Shown one piece after another: positions 11,117 to 20,291 of a DNA stretch of 64,000 nt (within the stretch, counting starts at the first letter, position 1; every line of letters starts with the position of its first letter). The notes beneath the pieces are model-generated. The model did no database searches and was not told the DNA's origin. It saw only the letters and a program-made list of their open reading frames with translations. Origin of the DNA: Pseudomonadota bacterium (GTDB taxonomy: Bacteria > Pseudomonadota > Gammaproteobacteria > Burkholderiales > Burkholderiaceae_F); the NCBI GenBank assembly GCA_021838715.1, contig JAKCCX010000002.1, positions 29,654 through 93,653 on the forward strand, given 5' to 3'. Position numbers and translations under genes: made by a program.

Positions 11117-12387
11117 GCGAATCCGGTCACGAAAAAGAGGCACACACCCCGGTCACGGACGAGGATCCGGACGAGGGCCGCGCTTCCACCGAGTTCTCGG
11201 AAAGCACCGGCGGTACGGTGCGGCGGGGCGTAATCGGTTTCGTCGTCCTGCTGGTGGCTGCTTTTTCCGTGGTGGCCGTCAAACGCTGGCACGACGCCCA
11301 TCATCTCCGAGCGGAGTCCGCTGCCGAAGTGAAGCAGAAGATCGCCGTCGATGTGGTGACGGTGAAGGGAACGCCGCACGGCGCGCAGCTGACCTTGCCG
11401 GGGGAAACCGCCTCCTGGTACGAGGCGACGATCTACGGGCGGGTCGACGGCTACGTTGCGAAATGGTGGTCGGACATCGGCGACCATGTGCGCAAGGGCC
11501 AGGTTCTGGCGCTCATCGACACCCCGGAACTCGACGCCCAGCTCGCGGCTGCCCGGGCGCGGGTGCATGCCGACAAGGCGATCGTGCGTGTGCGCAAGGC
11601 CGAGGAAGAGTTCGCGACGACGACCTACATCCGCTGGCGTGATGCGCCCAAGGGCGTGGTCTCGGTCCAGGACCGCGAGGAGAAGAAGGCCGACTACGTC
11701 AGTGCGAAGGCGCGATTGAACGCCGCGCGCGCCCAGGTGGCGCTGGCCCAGGCTGACGTCAACCACTACTCGGCGCTCACCACGTTCAAGAAGGTCACGG
11801 CGCCGTTCACCGGCACCGTGGTGGCGCGCGAGATCGACGTCGGCAATCTGGTGACGGCGGGCAGCACGGCGTCGACCACGCCGCTCTATCGCATCAGCCA
11901 GGACAATCCGATGCGGATCTTCGTCGATGCGCCCCAGGCGGTGGCCAACGATCTGCGCCATCCGGGGACGCCGGTGACGATCCGGGCCAACGACCTGCCC
12001 GGGAAGCTGTTCCATGGCACCGTGACCCGGACCGCGCAAGCGATCGACCCGGACGCGCGGACCCTGAAGGTGGAAATCGACCTGCGCAACCTGAGCCACG
12101 TCCTGATCCCGGGGATGTACGTCGACGTTCGCTTCAACCTTCCCAACAACGGGCTGTTCCAGGTGCCCGCGGCGGCGATGGTCTTCGAGTCGAGCGGCCC
12201 GCACGTGGCGGTGGTCGACGCCAACGGCGTGGTGCATTTCCGCCGCGTGACGATTGCGCGCGACGAGGGCAACGTGCTTGACCTCTCGTCGGGCGTCCAC
12301 CCGGGCGACCGGGTGGCGCTGAACATCAGCAGCCAGATCGCCGATGGCGAATCGGTGATCGCGAACGACGTGGGGAGCGAGAAATGA
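11113..12387 (+). CDS. RND efflux periplasmic adaptor (membrane fusion protein)
   Basis: The 424-residue protein has a cytoplasmic N-tail of about 36 residues and one transmembrane anchor (VIGFVVLLVAAFSVVAV, near 40-57). It then shows the HlyD/AcrA layout: a lipoyl-like first half (GRVDGYVAKWWSDIGDHVRKGQVLALIDTPEL), an alpha-hairpin (about 145-215), and the second lipoyl/beta-barrel half (FKKVTAPFTGTVVAREIDVG, IPGMYVDVRF). It would bridge the pump at 7874-11116 with the outer membrane factor. GTG start within the pump stop codon; its own stop overlaps the next start (ATGA), so the three genes are one coupled operon. Confidence 0.92.
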   Translation: MSESGHEKEAHTPVTDEDPDEGRASTEFSESTGGTVRRGVIGFVVLLVAAFSVVAVKRWHDAHHLRAESAAEVKQKIAVDVVTVKGTPHGAQLTLPGETASWYEATIYGRVDGYVAKWWSDIGDHVRKGQVLALIDTPELDAQLAAARARVHADKAIVRVRKAEEEFATTTYIRWRDAPKGVVSVQDREEKKADYVSAKARLNAARAQVALAQADVNHYSALTTFKKVTAPFTGTVVAREIDVGNLVTAGSTASTTPLYRISQDNPMRIFVDAPQAVANDLRHPGTPVTIRANDLPGKLFHGTVTRTAQAIDPDARTLKVEIDLRNLSHVLIPGMYVDVRFNLPNNGLFQVPAAAMVFESSGPHVAVVDANGVVHFRRVTIARDEGNVLDLSSGVHPGDRVALNISSQIADGESVIANDVGSEK

Positions 12388-13961
12388 AGTTGGAACGAGC
12401 GGCCCGTCGCCGCTCCCGCAGCATCCTCGCCGGCGCGGTGCTGGCGGCACTGTGCCTTGGGGGCTGCGCGGTCGGCCCGGACTACCATCGTCCCAAGCCG
12501 GACGCACCGAAGCAGTTCGCGGTGCAGGCCGGGGTCCATTCCGCCAAGGGTGCCCAGGATGACCCGGCGGCGATCGCCAATTGGTGGCACAACCTGCACG
12601 ACCCCGAGCTCGATTCGCTCGTCGCCCGGGCGCTGAAGGACAATCCCGGCCTCGAGATCGCCCTTACGCACCTGCAGCAGGCGCGCACCTATGAGGTCGC
12701 GGTCACCGGTCTCGCCTTGCCCAGCGTCAACCTCGGCGCAGGCGGCGGGCGGGGTACCGGAGCAAACCTCGATCGCGGCGGACTCGCTCCGGGAGCGCTG
12801 CATGCCGCCGACAATCGGCGGCTGAGCGGCGCGGGGATCGATCGCATCGATTACGTTGCCGGCGGCATGGCCCAATGGAACCTCGACCTGTTCGGCCGCT
12901 ATCGCCGGATGATCGAAGCCGCGCGCTATCAATCGCAGGCGCAGATGGCGTCGCGCGATGCCGTCCAGGTGGCGGTGGTGGCCCAGGTGGTGCGGGCGTA
13001 TGTCGACCTGCGGGGCCTGCAGACGCAACTCCTCGTGCTGCGGCAGAACGAACTCGCCGCCAGTGATCTGTGGCATCTGATGCAGGCCCGCTACAACCGC
13101 GGGATCACCAACGAACTCGATGCGACCCTGGCGCGCCGCCAACTGGATATCGTCCGGGCGGAGATCGGGCCGGTGCTGGGGCGGATCGAGGCGGCGCAGG
13201 ACCAGATCGCCGTCCTGCTCGGGCATTACCCCGAAGACCTGCGCGCGGAACTGTCGAGGCCGGCGTTGATCCCCAATCTGCCGGATGAAATCGACCCGGG
13301 CGTCCCGCTGGCGCTGCTGCGGCGCCGACCGGACGTCCGCGAGGCGGAATGGGAACTGGCGAGCGCTACGGCCAACGTGGGCGTCGCAACGGCGGCGCTC
13401 TTTCCGAGTCTTACGGTCGTCGCCGGCCTGGGGCAGGAGGGAACCAGCCTCAATTCGCAGTTCCTGCCGAGCAACTCGTACCGGATCTGGTCGCTGGGCT
13501 ACGGTGCGATCCTCCCGCTGCTCGATTTCGGCACGCTCGACGCGCTTGCCGACGTCGCCGACCTGCAATCCCATGCGCAGTACGTGCACTACAAGCAGAC
13601 GGTGCTGAACGCGGTTGCCGACGTCGATACCTCGATGGCCGCATTCCGGGCGCAGCAGGAGCGACTGCGGGAACTGGCCGATGCGGTGGTGGCCAGCGAG
13701 CGCGCGATGCTGCTGGCGTCCGAGCGCTACGACCGGGGCCTCACGGACTTCCTGAACGTCGCCGATGCGCAGCGGCAGGAGTACGACCTCGAAGGCCAGT
13801 ACGCGGTCGACCAGACCTTGCTCGCCGAGCGCTATGTCGCGGTGTACCAGTCCCTGGGCGGCGGCTGGGAGAACTATGGCGGACCGCCGAAGATCCGCAT
13901 GCCGCAACCGGCGATCATGGCGATGTTCCGGCGCCTGGCCAACCCCGGCACCGGACGCTGA
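12384..13961 (+). CDS. RND efflux outer membrane lipoprotein, NodT/OprM family
   Basis: The 525-residue protein is the outer-membrane exit duct of the pump. It has a signal peptide with lipobox LGGC and then AVGPDYHRPKPD, the standard start of the mature NodT family. Two repeated OEP domains follow, with the motif GVPLALLRRRPDVREAEWELASATANVGVATAALFPSL (only partly conserved positions are counted: LLRRRPDV near 312). Its ATG overlaps the adaptor stop. A strong terminator begins 9 nt after the stop. Confidence 0.92.
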   Translation: MKLERAARRRSRSILAGAVLAALCLGGCAVGPDYHRPKPDAPKQFAVQAGVHSAKGAQDDPAAIANWWHNLHDPELDSLVARALKDNPGLEIALTHLQQARTYEVAVTGLALPSVNLGAGGGRGTGANLDRGGLAPGALHAADNRRLSGAGIDRIDYVAGGMAQWNLDLFGRYRRMIEAARYQSQAQMASRDAVQVAVVAQVVRAYVDLRGLQTQLLVLRQNELAASDLWHLMQARYNRGITNELDATLARRQLDIVRAEIGPVLGRIEAAQDQIAVLLGHYPEDLRAELSRPALIPNLPDEIDPGVPLALLRRRPDVREAEWELASATANVGVATAALFPSLTVVAGLGQEGTSLNSQFLPSNSYRIWSLGYGAILPLLDFGTLDALADVADLQSHAQYVHYKQTVLNAVADVDTSMAAFRAQQERLRELADAVVASERAMLLASERYDRGLTDFLNVADAQRQEYDLEGQYAVDQTLLAERYVAVYQSLGGGWENYGGPPKIRMPQPAIMAMFRRLANPGTGR

Positions 13962-13970
13962 CTCCCCCTC

Positions 13971-14012
13971 AAAAAAAACGGCCCGGACAGATGTCCGGGC
14001 CGAAATTTTTTC
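13971..14012. terminator. bidirectional Rho-independent terminator
   Basis: A10-bp GC stem (CGGCCCGGAC / GTCCGGGCCG, 4-nt AGAT loop) is flanked by eight A on the left and AAATTTTTT on the right. It would stop transcription of the efflux operon from the left and of the porin gene from the right, which fits its position between convergent genes. Confidence 0.93.
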
Positions 14013-14063
14013 TGAGGAGAACCGGGAAGCCGCGGCAGCGGTTCCCGGGGTGCTGCGAGATGC

Positions 14064-15374
14064 TTAGAACGCGTGGCGGAAGCCTGCGCCGATGATGCGG
14101 TTGCCCATGTTGGCTTCGCTGCCCGAGGTGTTGACCTTCATCAGGCCGGCGTACAGGTCGGACTGACGGGACAGGCGATAGTCGGCGAGCAGGGTGTAAT
14201 AGTTCTCGGCGGCTGCGCCGATCGTGCTGCCCGTGATCCCGCTGGTGTACGCGTCCTTGCCGACGTGGTAGGTCGCCGCCGTCAGCGAGAAGGCGCGCGT
14301 GATGTGCTGCGTCGCGCCGATCCAGAGGACGTTCAGGTTGAACTGGCTGCCGTATTGCGCCGTCTTGACGCCTGCGACCGGGATGCCGAAGATCGAGGTC
14401 ACATGGTCGGCGCCGGGGTTCGACGGGTTGGTGAATTCCTGGCGCTCGTAACCGCCGTTGACCGTGGTCTGGTGCCAGTCGTAGCGGGCGGCCAGCAGGA
14501 GGGCCTTGGTGTTGGCGGCGGTCACGTTGAGCGTGCCGGCCCCCGGCGTCACCCCCGGCGTCGCAAGGTAGCCGTTGGCGACGGTCCCGAGGGTGCCTTG
14601 GCCGTCGACGTGCAGCGCATCGTGGAACTCTTCATAGCCGAGTTGCACGGCCAGCGGGCCGTCGACGTAGGTGCCGTCCAACTGGAAGGCATTCTGCGCC
14701 GCGGTGTAGCCCGCGACGCCGCCGAACTTGTACAGGCCGCCCAAGGTGAAACGACCGAGCGAGTACTCGTACTTGATGCTGTTGTCGACGCGCGAATCGT
14801 CGGTGTTGCCGCCGCCGCCGTAGCTGCCCGAATACCCCAGAGGCGAGAAGTCCTGCGCCTCGCCCAGCGGGTCGGTGATCGCCATGTTGTCGAGGAAGAA
14901 GCTGGTGTTGCGGCCGGCCGTCACCGTACCCCAGGTGTCGGACGACAGGCCGGCGAAGGCGCCGCGGGAGAACAGCTGACCGGAAATCGCGCTGTCCTGC
15001 GAAGCCGTGCCGCCGTTGGCCACGCCGAGGGCGGCGTTGGACAGGGTGCCGGTCGGGACGTTGATCGCGGATTCGAGCTTGAAGATCGCCTTCAGGCCGT
15101 TGCCCAGGTTTTCCTGGCCCTTGATGCCCCAGCGCGATTGGCTCAGGCCGCCGTTGACCATGCCGGTGACCGAGTGCGGAGCCGCCGTGTTGCTGACCGG
15201 GGTCGGGTTGCCGGTAACCGGGAAGTAGGAGTCGAAGTTCGCGTTGTGCTGGATGTTCGCGACGGCGGTGTCGAGAATTCCATACAGCGTCACGCCCGAG
15301 GAGTCATCCGCGAATGCGGCACCGGTGGCGACGGCCAGGGCCAGCGGAGCGAACTTGATTAGGGACTTACGCAA
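14064..15374 (-). CDS. general porin, Burkholderia/Neisseria type
   Basis: This is a trimeric 16-stranded outer-membrane diffusion porin. Translation is placed at TTG 15374 because GGAG lies about 6 nt upstream and the product then starts MRKSLIKFAPLALAVATGAAFA, a complete signal peptide followed by DDSSGVTLYGILDTAVA. The 436-residue protein shows the SRWGIKGQENLGNGLKAIFKLES segment, a GNLFSRGAF-like loop (QLFSRGAFAGL), and the C-terminal strand IIGAGFRHAF with terminal Phe for BAM recognition. The longer upstream frame starting MRRELIN is rejected because it buries the signal peptide. Confidence 0.93.
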   Translation of the reverse strand: MRKSLIKFAPLALAVATGAAFADDSSGVTLYGILDTAVANIQHNANFDSYFPVTGNPTPVSNTAAPHSVTGMVNGGLSQSRWGIKGQENLGNGLKAIFKLESAINVPTGTLSNAALGVANGGTASQDSAISGQLFSRGAFAGLSSDTWGTVTAGRNTSFFLDNMAITDPLGEAQDFSPLGYSGSYGGGGNTDDSRVDNSIKYEYSLGRFTLGGLYKFGGVAGYTAAQNAFQLDGTYVDGPLAVQLGYEEFHDALHVDGQGTLGTVANGYLATPGVTPGAGTLNVTAANTKALLLAARYDWHQTTVNGGYERQEFTNPSNPGADHVTSIFGIPVAGVKTAQYGSQFNLNVLWIGATQHITRAFSLTAATYHVGKDAYTSGITGSTIGAAAENYYTLLADYRLSRQSDLYAGLMKVNTSGSEANMGNRIIGAGFRHAF

Positions 15375-15440
15375 GGTGATCTCCAGAGTTGATGATGAAG
15401 GGTTGATAAGTTCACGGCGCAAGCCTAGGTACGTACCGTT

Positions 15441-15457
15441 ACATGTTTATTACATGT
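15441..15457. promoter_or_regulatory. paired ACATGT palindromes upstream of the porin gene
   Basis: Two copies of ACATGT, each itself palindromic, are separated by TTATT about 70 nt upstream of the porin start. The symmetry and AT-rich core suggest an operator or part of the promoter, but no named regulator matches with certainty. Confidence 0.4.
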
Positions 15458-15540
15458 CGCAATTTTCCAACGACGCGCGTTGCCATTAGGGGCTTTGCGC
15501 CAGTCGCGGCAGTGCGTGTTTCCGGATCGTGACAACGACA

Positions 15541-15570
15541 TTGGCGGTCGCCCCGCAGGGTTCGTACAAT
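15541..15570 (+). promoter_or_regulatory. sigma-70-like promoter for coq7
   Basis: TTGGCG (15541-15546), an 18-nt spacer and TACAAT (15565-15570) lie 53 nt upstream of the coq7 ATG. Both hexamers match four or five of six consensus positions. Confidence 0.5.
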
Positions 15571-15622
15571 TGCGCAGTTCCGTGCTCGGCGCGCACGCCG
15601 ATGGGAAGGGGGGAGGCGGGTC

Positions 15623-16279
15623 ATGGATACACTTCGGAAGGCAACGGCGCTCGATGAACTGCTGCGGGTCGCGCAATCGGCCTTGACCGTGATCACCGGT
15701 TCGCCGCCCTCGTCGCGTCCCGACCCGGGAAATCCGGCGCGGTCGGTCGAACTTTCACCGGTTCTCGGCGAGGCGGACCGTCGCCATGCCGCCGGCCTGA
15801 TGCGCGTCAATCACGTCGGCGAGATCTGCGCCCAGGCGCTGTATGAGGCGCAGTCCATGGCCACCCGGGATGACAGCCTGCGCACCGTGTTTCGGCAGGC
15901 GGCGGTGGAGGAGGCCGACCATCTCGCCTGGACGCGCCGCCGGGTGGAGGAACTGGGCGGCCGGGTCAGCGCCCTGGTGCCGCTGTGGTACGCCGGCGCC
16001 TTCGGGATCGGCCTTGCCGCGGCGCTGGTCGGCGATCGCCCCAGTCTGGGGTTCATGGCGGAGACCGAGCGCCAGGTCGAGGAACACCTGCTGGACCATC
16101 TGCAGAAGCTGCCGCCCCACGATCAGGTTTCGCGGGCGATCGTCGAGCAGATGAAACTCGACGAGGTCGGCCACGCCAACACCGCGGTGGCCCACGGCGG
16201 CGCCGACCTGCCCTTTCCGGTGCGCCTGGCGATGAAGGCCGCGGCGAAGGTGATGACGACGACGGCCTACTACCTCTGA
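15623..16279 (+). CDS. coq7: 2-nonaprenyl-3-methyl-6-methoxy-1,4-benzoquinol hydroxylase (Coq7)
   Basis: Coq7 is a di-iron monooxygenase that adds the last ring hydroxyl in aerobic ubiquinone synthesis at the inner membrane. The 218-residue protein carries the ferritin-like iron ligands: MRVNHVGEICAQALYEAQ (first Glu), AAVEEADHLAWT (EExxH type), then the second pair in ETERQVEEHLLDHL and MKLDEVGHANTA. ATG 15623 follows GGGGAGGCGGGTC, a purine-rich ribosome site. It is divergent from the porin with a 248-nt gap. Coq7 rather than UbiF is usual in Beta- and Alphaproteobacteria. Confidence 0.93.
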   Translation: MDTLRKATALDELLRVAQSALTVITGSPPSSRPDPGNPARSVELSPVLGEADRRHAAGLMRVNHVGEICAQALYEAQSMATRDDSLRTVFRQAAVEEADHLAWTRRRVEELGGRVSALVPLWYAGAFGIGLAAALVGDRPSLGFMAETERQVEEHLLDHLQKLPPHDQVSRAIVEQMKLDEVGHANTAVAHGGADLPFPVRLAMKAAAKVMTTTAYYL

Positions 16280-16318
16280 GCTGCCGTCATTGCGGGGGGG
16301 CGCTACAGCGGACCATCA

Positions 16319-16744
16319 TTACAGTGTGTCCACCACCTCGACCTCGATCTCGATCTTTGCCGTCTTCTCGACCATCGCCCCCGCCGAACAGTATTTTTCG
16401 TGCGACAGCCGTACCGCGCGTTCCACCGCGTCCTGCGGCAGCGACCGGCCGGTGACCACGAAATGCATGGTGATGCGCGTGAATACCTTGGGGTCGGTGG
16501 CTGCGCGCTCGGCCGACAGCCGTACTTCGCAGCCGCGCACGTCGTGGCGCCCGCGCTTGAGGATGTGCACGACGTCGTACGCCGTGCAGCCGCCGGTGCC
16601 GGCCAGGAGCAATTCCATCGGCCGGGGCGCGAGGTTGCGTCCGCCGCCCTCCGGCGCGCCGTCCATCGCGACCAGATGACCGCTGCCGGTCTCGGCAACG
16701 AAGGTCATTCCCGACGGTCCGCCCCAGCGAACAAAGCACTCCAT
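16319..16744 (-). CDS. OsmC-family peroxidase-like protein (YhfA type)
   Basis: The 141-residue protein has the OsmC/Ohr fold signature, including two separated cysteines: GTGGCTAYDV (near residue 53) and HEKYCSAGAM (near 115). These could form the peroxidase pair. The start is ATG 16744 because GGAGGAAG lies 5 nt upstream; a longer upstream frame has no ribosome site. The pattern LAPRPMELLLAG places it with the YhfA-like branch rather than with Ohr. It converges on coq7 with a 39-nt gap. Substrate not predictable. Confidence 0.88.
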   Translation of the reverse strand: MECFVRWGGPSGMTFVAETGSGHLVAMDGAPEGGGRNLAPRPMELLLAGTGGCTAYDVVHILKRGRHDVRGCEVRLSAERAATDPKVFTRITMHFVVTGRSLPQDAVERAVRLSHEKYCSAGAMVEKTAKIEIEVEVVDTL

Positions 16745-16805
16745 GGCGTCTTCCTCCGCAAAACCCCGATTCTGCCTGATCAAGCCTGGCTCCGAAAACT
16801 CCCGC

Positions 16806-16834
16806 TTGCAGCACTGCCGATCAGGCCGTACAAT
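16806..16834 (+). promoter_or_regulatory. promoter of the rplM-rpsI operon
   Basis: TTGCAG (16806-16811), a 17-nt spacer and TACAAT (16829-16834) lie 38 nt upstream of rplM. Spacing is ideal for sigma-70. Confidence 0.65.
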
Positions 16835-16872
16835 ATGCGGCTTTCCCCGGTCGGCAGAACCTTTTTGACGCC

Positions 16873-17301
16873 ATGAAGACATTTTCCGCCAAATCGCACG
16901 AAGTGCGCCGCGACTGGTTCGTGGTCGACGCCAACGACAAGGTGCTGGGTCGGCTCGCCTCGCAGATCGCACTGCGCCTGCGCGGCAAGCACAAGCCCGA
17001 ATACACCCCGCACGTCGATACGGGCGATTTCATCGTCGTCGTCAATGCCGGCAAGCTCCGCGTCACCGGGGCCAAGGAAACCGACAAGGTGTACTACCGC
17101 CACACCACCTATCCCGGTGGCGTGCGCGAGACCACGTTCGGCAAGATGCAGCAGCGCTTCCCGGGGCGCGCGCTGCAGATCGCCGTTCGCGGCATGCTGC
17201 CCAAGGGGCCGCTGGGCTACGCGATGATCAAGAAGCTCAAGATCTACGCCGAAGCCGATCATCCCCATGAGGCGCAGCAGCCCAAGGCGCTGAACATCTG
17301 A
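16873..17301 (+). CDS. rplM: 50S ribosomal protein L13
   Basis: L13 is an early-assembly protein of the large ribosomal subunit. The 142-residue product [22 protein letters not shown] matches the family along its length, including [22 protein letters not shown] and the [19 protein letters not shown] motif. It is followed after 38 nt by rpsI, the near-universal L13-S9 operon. Confidence 0.98.
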   Translation: MKTFSAKSHEVRRDWFVVDANDKVLGRLASQIALRLRGKHKPEYTPHVDTGDFIVVVNAGKLRVTGAKETDKVYYRHTTYPGGVRETTFGKMQQRFPGRALQIAVRGMLPKGPLGYAMIKKLKIYAEADHPHEAQQPKALNI

Positions 17302-17339
17302 CGCCCTGAACATCGAATCGAGAACCAGCAAGGTACGCC

Positions 17340-17732
17340 ATGATCGGTAAGCACAATTATGGAACGGGGCGCCGCAAGAGTTCGGTGGCGCGCGTCTTTC
17401 TGCGCCGCGGCAGCGGCAACATCGTCATCAACGGCCGTCCGATGGACGAGTACTTCCATCGCGAAACGGGCCGGATGATCGTGCGCCAGCCGCTCGAACT
17501 CACCGGCAACCTGACGACGTTCGACATTCAGGTCAACGTCGATGGCGGCGGCGAGTCGGGCCAGTCCGGCGCGGTGCGCCACGGCATCACCCGTGCCCTG
17601 ATCGACTACGACGCGACGCTCAAGCCCGCCCTCTCCAAGGCCGGGCTGGTGACGCGCGACGCGCGGGAAGTCGAACGGAAGAAGGTCGGCCTGCGCAAGG
17701 CACGCCGCCGCAAGCAGTTCTCCAAGCGTTGA
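17340..17732 (+). CDS. rpsI: 30S ribosomal protein S9
   Basis: S9 is a small-subunit protein whose C-terminal tail reaches the P-site tRNA. The 130-residue product starts [20 protein letters not shown], contains [19 protein letters not shown] and ends in the characteristic basic tail [11 protein letters not shown]. Downstream of rplM in the same transcript. Confidence 0.98.
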   Translation: MIGKHNYGTGRRKSSVARVFLRRGSGNIVINGRPMDEYFHRETGRMIVRQPLELTGNLTTFDIQVNVDGGGESGQSGAVRHGITRALIDYDATLKPALSKAGLVTRDAREVERKKVGLRKARRRKQFSKR

Positions 17733-17739
17733 TTTTCCG

Positions 17740-17766
17740 GCGTCCCTGCCTTGGCGCAAGGGACGC
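17740..17766 (+). terminator. hairpin after rpsI
   Basis: GCGTCCCT (17740-17747) and AGGGACGC (17759-17766) form a perfect 8-bp stem 7 nt after the rpsI stop. There is no T-run, so this may be a Rho-assisted end or an mRNA-stabilising hairpin rather than a classical terminator. Confidence 0.4.
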
Positions 17767-17952
17767 ACCGGTGCATGGGGCAGGATCGGCCGCCGCGCGC
17801 GGCCGTTTCCGCGCCCGCGCGGGCCCCTCGGCGTTCTCGCGCTTCCAAGCGGATGATGCGCCAATGTGGGGAGCCGGGCCGGCGCGATCGGCCACCGGGA
17901 ATCTATACTCCCCTGTTTCCCCGGACATCGGACGACAAGGGCAGCAACCACC

Positions 17953-19017
17953 ATGACCCGCAAGATCCGCGTCGGCATCGTTGGCGGCACCGGATATACC
18001 GGCGTCGAGCTGTTGCGTCTGCTCGCACAGCATCCCAAGGCGGAACTGGTCGCCATCACCTCCCGCAAGGAAGCAGGCACGCCCGTTGACCGGATTTTTG
18101 GTTCCCTGCGCGGCCGGGTCGATCTGCGCTTCACGAGTCCCGATGCACGGGAACTCGAGCGTTGCGACGTCGTGTTCTTTGCCACGCCGCACGGCGTGGC
18201 GATGAATCAGGCGCGGGCGCTGGTCGAGGCCGGCGTGCGGGTCATCGATCTGGCGGCGGATTTCCGGCTGCGCGACCCCGCGCAATTCGAGGCCTGGTAC
18301 AAGATGCCGCACACCTGCCCGGACCTCCTCGCGGAGGCGGTGTACGGCTTGCCGGAGTTGAACCGGGCGGCGATCGGTTCGGCGCGGATCATCGGCTGTC
18401 CCGGCTGCTATCCCACCAGCATGCAGCTTGGTCTGGCGCCCATCCTGGAGTGGGAGCGCGATCATCCGGGCGCCATCGATTGCGGCGCGATCATCGCCGA
18501 CTGCAAATCGGGGGTGAGCGGAGCGGGCCGGAAGGCGGAAGTCGACTATCTGGGCGCCGAAGTATCCGAGAACTTCCGTGCCTACGGACTTTCCGGTCAC
18601 CGCCACCATCCGGAAACGGTGCAGCAGCTATCGCTCCTGGCCGGCAAGCCGGTCGGGCTGACCTTCGTCCCGCACCTCGTGCCGATGATCCGCGGCATTT
18701 TCAGCAGCATCTACGTCCGCCTCGGAACCGCGGCGGATCTGAGCGACGCGGACCTGCAGGCGCTGTACGAACGCCGGTATGCCGGCGAGCCGTTCGTCGA
18801 CGTGCTGCCCGCCGATTGTGCGCCGGAAACCCGTTCGGTACGCGGCACGAACCTTGCTCGCATTGGTTTGCGTCGTCCGGCGCGGGATCTGCTGCTCGTG
18901 CTGGTGGTCGAGGACAACCTCGTCAAGGGGGCGGCGGGGCAGGCCGTGCAATGCATGAACCGCCTTTTCGGCGTTCCGGAGACGGAAGGGCTGATGCAGA
19001 TCGCCGCCGTGCCCTGA
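17953..19017 (+). CDS. argC: N-acetyl-gamma-glutamyl-phosphate reductase
   Basis: ArgC reduces N-acetylglutamyl phosphate to the semialdehyde in arginine synthesis, using NADPH. The 354-residue protein begins [23 protein letters not shown] (Rossmann glycine loop), with catalytic Cys152 in [14 protein letters not shown] and the [10 protein letters not shown] and SGHRHHPE segments. ATG 17953 is chosen because it begins directly at the dinucleotide fold; the upstream frame has no family similarity. It lies 220 nt after rpsI, in a GC-rich gap full of short palindromes. Confidence 0.97.
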   Translation: MTRKIRVGIVGGTGYTGVELLRLLAQHPKAELVAITSRKEAGTPVDRIFGSLRGRVDLRFTSPDARELERCDVVFFATPHGVAMNQARALVEAGVRVIDLAADFRLRDPAQFEAWYKMPHTCPDLLAEAVYGLPELNRAAIGSARIIGCPGCYPTSMQLGLAPILEWERDHPGAIDCGAIIADCKSGVSGAGRKAEVDYLGAEVSENFRAYGLSGHRHHPETVQQLSLLAGKPVGLTFVPHLVPMIRGIFSSIYVRLGTAADLSDADLQALYERRYAGEPFVDVLPADCAPETRSVRGTNLARIGLRRPARDLLLVLVVEDNLVKGAAGQAVQCMNRLFGVPETEGLMQIAAVP

Positions 19018-19095
19018 ACGGAAGGCGGGCAGGAACGCGATCGCGGGACGGTCACACGGCAGAACGGAGAGGCGGCAAGGGACGGTGGCAATACG

Positions 19096-19836
19096 ATGAA
19101 GTGGAAGCTGTTCCTGCGCAAGAATACGCTGAGCGCGCCCAAGGTCTCGGTACGTTCGCACATGTCCTGGCCGGTGCGGACGGCGATCACCTTTTTGCTG
19201 ATGGTCGCGGCGGCGGTTGCCGGGCTGGCGCTCTACGACTGGGGCCGGCATTTCGGTGGCCCCAACCGCGAACAGCTGGTTGCCCAGGTGGCGAGTCTGC
19301 GCAGCGCCTTGCATGCGGCAACGGCCGAGCGGGATCGCGACGCCATGAAGGCGGCGGCGCTGCAAGGCCAGGTACAGGTGGAGAAGGCCGCGCAGGATCA
19401 ACTCATGCTGCAGGTGCGCAATCTGGATGCGGATCGCGCGCGGATGCAGGCGGACCTGGACTTCTTCGAAAGCCTGCTGCCGGTGCGGCGGGGCGAAAAG
19501 GGCGTCGTGATCCGGAGTTTCCGGGTCGAGCCGGAGGGAACCGCGGCGCAGATGCACTACCGCCTGCTGGTGCAGCAGGCGGGCAGGCCGCAGCGCGATT
19601 TCGTCGGATCGGTGCAGTTGCGCGTGACGTACGTGCAGAACGGCCGCTTCAACACCTTGTGGGTTCCGGCGGCGGATGCGCCGTCGGATGCGCGTCAGAT
19701 GATGCAGCTATCCTTCCGCAACTACCAGCGGCTGGAGGGGAGTTTCACCCTGCCCACCGGAGCGCGACTGCAGTCGGTGCAGGTGCGCATCCTCGCCGGC
19801 GGAACGGTTCGGCTGCGACAGACATTCGCCGGGTGA
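19096..19836 (+). CDS. single-pass membrane coiled-coil protein (DUF6776-like)
   Basis: Function unknown. The 246-residue protein has a short cytoplasmic segment, one transmembrane helix (AITFLLMVAAAVAGLALYDW, near 35-54), and a predicted coiled coil (about 65-125, Ala/Gln/Glu-rich heptads). A C-terminal beta-rich domain follows (VIRSFRVEPEG to FRNYQRLEGSFTLPTGARLQSVQVRILAGG). From memory, proteins of this layout sit next to bactofilin and erpA in many Burkholderiales. The gene ends 28 nt before the bactofilin gene, so co-transcription and a role in envelope architecture are plausible. Confidence 0.75.
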   Translation: MKWKLFLRKNTLSAPKVSVRSHMSWPVRTAITFLLMVAAAVAGLALYDWGRHFGGPNREQLVAQVASLRSALHAATAERDRDAMKAAALQGQVQVEKAAQDQLMLQVRNLDADRARMQADLDFFESLLPVRRGEKGVVIRSFRVEPEGTAAQMHYRLLVQQAGRPQRDFVGSVQLRVTYVQNGRFNTLWVPAADAPSDARQMMQLSFRNYQRLEGSFTLPTGARLQSVQVRILAGGTVRLRQTFAG

Positions 19837-19864
19837 TCCGGCGGGCGGGCAACGGGAGCGGGAA

Positions 19865-20266
19865 ATGTTCGGCAAGAAGGCGGCAGCGCAATATGAAATC
19901 GGCAGTCTGATCGGGGCCACGACGACCATTTCCGGCGACGTCACGTTCGTCGGCGGCATGCGGATCGATGGTACGGTGAAAGGTGCGGTGCGGTGCGCGG
20001 AAGGCGAGAAAGGCGGCCTTCTGGTCATCAGCGAACACGGCAGCATCGAGGGGGAGGTCTGCGCGGCGCATCTGGTGGTGGGCGGCCGCATCGCCGGTCC
20101 GGTCAATGCCGGGCAGCTCGTCGAACTGCAGCCCAAGGCCCGGATCGTCGGCGACGTGCGCTACGCCGCCCTGGAGATGCATCATGGTGCCGTCGTCGAG
20201 GGGATGATGATTCACATTCCTTCGGAGACGCGCATCGATGCGCGCGTCAATCAGCCGGAGCCGTGA
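19865..20266 (+). CDS. bactofilin (polymer-forming cytoskeletal protein)
   Basis: Bactofilins polymerise without nucleotide into filaments at the inner membrane, often steering cell-wall enzymes. The 133-residue protein has a short polar N-terminus and then the right-handed beta-helix DUF583 core of short repeats: ISGDVTFVGGMRIDGTVKGAV, SEHGSIEGEVCAAHLVVGGRIAG, LQPKARIVGDVRYAALEMHHGAVVEG. GGGAGCGGGAA precedes the ATG. Position next to a coiled-coil membrane protein and near anmK fits a murein-linked role. Confidence 0.9.
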   Translation: MFGKKAAAQYEIGSLIGATTTISGDVTFVGGMRIDGTVKGAVRCAEGEKGGLLVISEHGSIEGEVCAAHLVVGGRIAGPVNAGQLVELQPKARIVGDVRYAALEMHHGAVVEGMMIHIPSETRIDARVNQPEP

Positions 20267-20291
20267 TTCCGTGATCCAAAACCGGGAAGCG

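Noticed and set aside
7895..11143. Very long open frame antisense to the RND pump
   Set aside because: Translation is Arg/His/Asp-rich without any family pattern, as expected for the complement of a high-GC gene; the plus-strand pump is unmistakable.
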